Assembly (NCBI GenBank): GCA_035515515.1
Contig: DATJBC010000134.1
Coordinates: 1 to 7,721 of the forward strand
Direction: 5' to 3'
DNA length: 7,721 nt
Source: DATJBC01 sp035515515
Lineage (GTDB): Bacteria; Actinomycetota; Acidimicrobiia; Acidimicrobiales; UBA8190
Part shown: positions 6,546 to 7,721 of the stretch, one piece after another
Position numbering within the stretch: position 1 is the stretch's first letter
Layout of the letters: every line of letters starts with the position of its first letter
Notes under the pieces: generated by a model
Database searches by the model: none
Seen by the model: only the letters and a program-made list of their open reading frames with translations
What the model was told of the DNA's origin: nothing
Made by a program: the position numbers and the translations under genes

Positions 6546-7721
6546 GCCAGTCGGTGTCCGCCAGTACGACGCCTGGGAGATCACGATCAGCTGCGGGTCC
6601 ATCTGGTTGATCCGGACGATGGCGAAGCTGTGCCACGCGTCGCACGCCGCCCACAGGCCTTTGTGTGCATTGAGAGTACCGAGGATCGACACGGAGACGG
6701 ACTCGGCCGGGCACCCGCCCTTGATAAGGGCGACGAGCCTCCACTGCGCCTTCGTCGCAATGTCGTCCAGAGCCTGAAACCACATGCGCCCGTGGGAGTC
6801 GCCGTCGAGGACCATGGTCTTGGTCCCTGCGGGGTTCCCGATCGTACAGGCCGGCACGGAGGAGACGCCGTAGCTGGGCCAGCATCCGCTGCTCGGCGGG
6901 GGGATGCCGATATTGGACAGAGGCTCGGCCTCGGCTAGCGCCAGGCGCCGCACCAGGTTCGAGGGCGCGCTCCTGATCGTGCTGGCCGCATCGACGAGAC
7001 GGAGGACTGTGCAGCGCGGGGCGGACACCAGCGTGACGCTGGGCTTCGCGGCTCTGGCGCCGGCGTGGGCGGGCGCCGGGGATGCCACGCCGATCTCGGC
7101 GGTCAGGGTGCCGACGGTGAGGGCGACCATGGCCAGGCCCATCCCCACGCTCGCCCACCGGACGCGCATCAGCGGCCCGGCATGGCGGACGGGGTTCTCG
7201 AGCAGCAGGTACGTCACCGCTGAGGCGGCGACCGCCACCACCACCCAGGCGAGGTTGTCCCCTACCGGGAGGCTTGTGTGGCCGGCGTGCTCGGCCGCCA
7301 AGATCAGAATGGGCCAGTGCCACAAGTACAACGAGTACGAGAGCTTGCCGGTGACCGAGAACGGCCGCAAGCGCAGCACCGACTCCACGCCGTAGCGAGG
7401 TGCCCGCACTCCCCCGGCGATGATGAGCGCCGCTCCCACGACGGGGATCGCCACCAGAGACCCCGGGTATGCGGTGGATGCTGTGAAAGTCACGGCCGCC
7501 ACGATCACCGCCGCCATCCCGATCCACGTGGCCGCCGCGGCGAGGTGCCTGGGGGCGGCCAACAGCCACGGTGTTGCCACGGCCACCAGGGCGCCTAGCG
7601 CGAGCTCCCACGCCCGGGTGAACGGGGAGAAGTACGCGCTCGTGGGATGGGCGCTCGTGTCGAGGACCGAGAAGGCGAACGACACGGCGATCACCACCGC
7701 CAATGCGACCGTCAGTCGGAC
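6510..7721 (-). CDS. Acyltransferase-3/SGNH fusion (OafA/YrhL-like), 5' cut by window, 3' damaged
   Basis: 403 residues are visible. The reading frame runs open through the window edge, so the first half of the acyltransferase domain lies outside. About seven membrane helices remain, with family signatures SPFTRAWELALGALVA, GKLSYSLYLWHWPILIL (around 7300-7345) and LLLENPVR. This domain moves acyl groups, often acetyl, across the membrane onto envelope polysaccharides. The outer SGNH part follows with SGCWP, VPAC, DGDSHGRMWFQAL (GDSH codons at 6803-6792), IKGGCPA, WAACDAWHSFAIVRI and PQLIVISQAS. It then stops early: after WRTPTGR the frame runs into a TAG at 6512-6510, and the true C-terminus continues in another frame to 6445. 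The last part of the SGNH core and the catalytic His are missing from the product. The acyltransferase half may still fold, so this is either a truncated gene or an early pseudogene. Confidence 0.78.
   Translation of the reverse strand, partial: VRLTVALAVVIAVSFAFSVLDTSAHPTSAYFSPFTRAWELALGALVAVATPWLLAAPRHLAAAATWIGMAAVIVAAVTFTASTAYPGSLVAIPVVGAALIIAGGVRAPRYGVESVLRLRPFSVTGKLSYSLYLWHWPILILAAEHAGHTSLPVGDNLAWVVVAVAASAVTYLLLENPVRHAGPLMRVRWASVGMGLAMVALTVGTLTAEIGVASPAPAHAGARAAKPSVTLVSAPRCTVLRLVDAASTIRSAPSNLVRRLALAEAEPLSNIGIPPPSSGCWPSYGVSSVPACTIGNPAGTKTMVLDGDSHGRMWFQALDDIATKAQWRLVALIKGGCPAESVSVSILGTLNAHKGLWAACDAWHSFAIVRINQMDPQLIVISQASYWRTPTGRAFTATPLRTT

Noticed and set aside
6546..7611. Upstream part of the open frame that contains the SGNH remnant
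   Set aside because: Only its last 30 or so codons match the SGNH domain. Before that it is an Arg/Gly-rich shadow of the acyltransferase frame.
1..7721. Mobile element, CRISPR array, tRNA or rRNA
   Set aside because: I found no transposase or integrase motif, no terminal or spaced direct repeats, and no cloverleaf or rRNA-like sequence.

Overview
This window is very GC-rich, with codon choice strongly biased to G or C at third positions. Its families are typical of high-GC Actinobacteriota: a flavin-binding NimA-like protein, a secreted SGNH hydrolase with a CKYTWYC motif, a YfhO-like membrane protein and OafA-type acyltransferases with SGNH tails. An Acidimicrobiia-like lineage is my best guess, from overall feel rather than any marker gene. 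I see no rRNA, tRNA, CRISPR array, integrase or transposase.

Layout. Positions 1-21 form a hairpin that probably ends an upstream gene. A small coiled-coil plus helix-turn-helix protein (106-489, +) follows, with a 15-base inverted repeat in front of it. It converges on a NimA/PNPOx-fold flavoprotein (499-1227, -), which is divergent from a GNAT acetyltransferase (1275-1793, +). Next come a secreted SGNH/GDSL hydrolase (1867-2844, +) and, after a 247-base gap, a large polytopic YfhO-family protein (3092-5356, +). A 22-base palindrome over that gene's stop codon separates it from two minus-strand genes. These are a two-helix membrane-anchored SGNH protein (5395-6423) and, upstream of it in transcription, an acyltransferase-3/SGNH protein (6510-7721). 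The latter is cut by the window edge at its 5' end and broken near its 3' end.

How the genes may work together. The right two thirds look like a cell-envelope region: a candidate lipid-linked sugar transferase (YfhO type), a secreted esterase-like hydrolase, and two membrane proteins of the family that O-acylates surface glycans. The left third holds unrelated small cytosolic genes.

The most interesting point is the minus-strand pair. The two are clear paralogs with complementary defects. The downstream one has a full-length SGNH domain but only the last two helices of the acyltransferase domain. The upstream one keeps the acyltransferase helices, but its SGNH domain has lost about 260 bases and its frame, with the lost C-terminus still readable in another frame. 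No clearly novel multi-gene defence or mobile system is visible.
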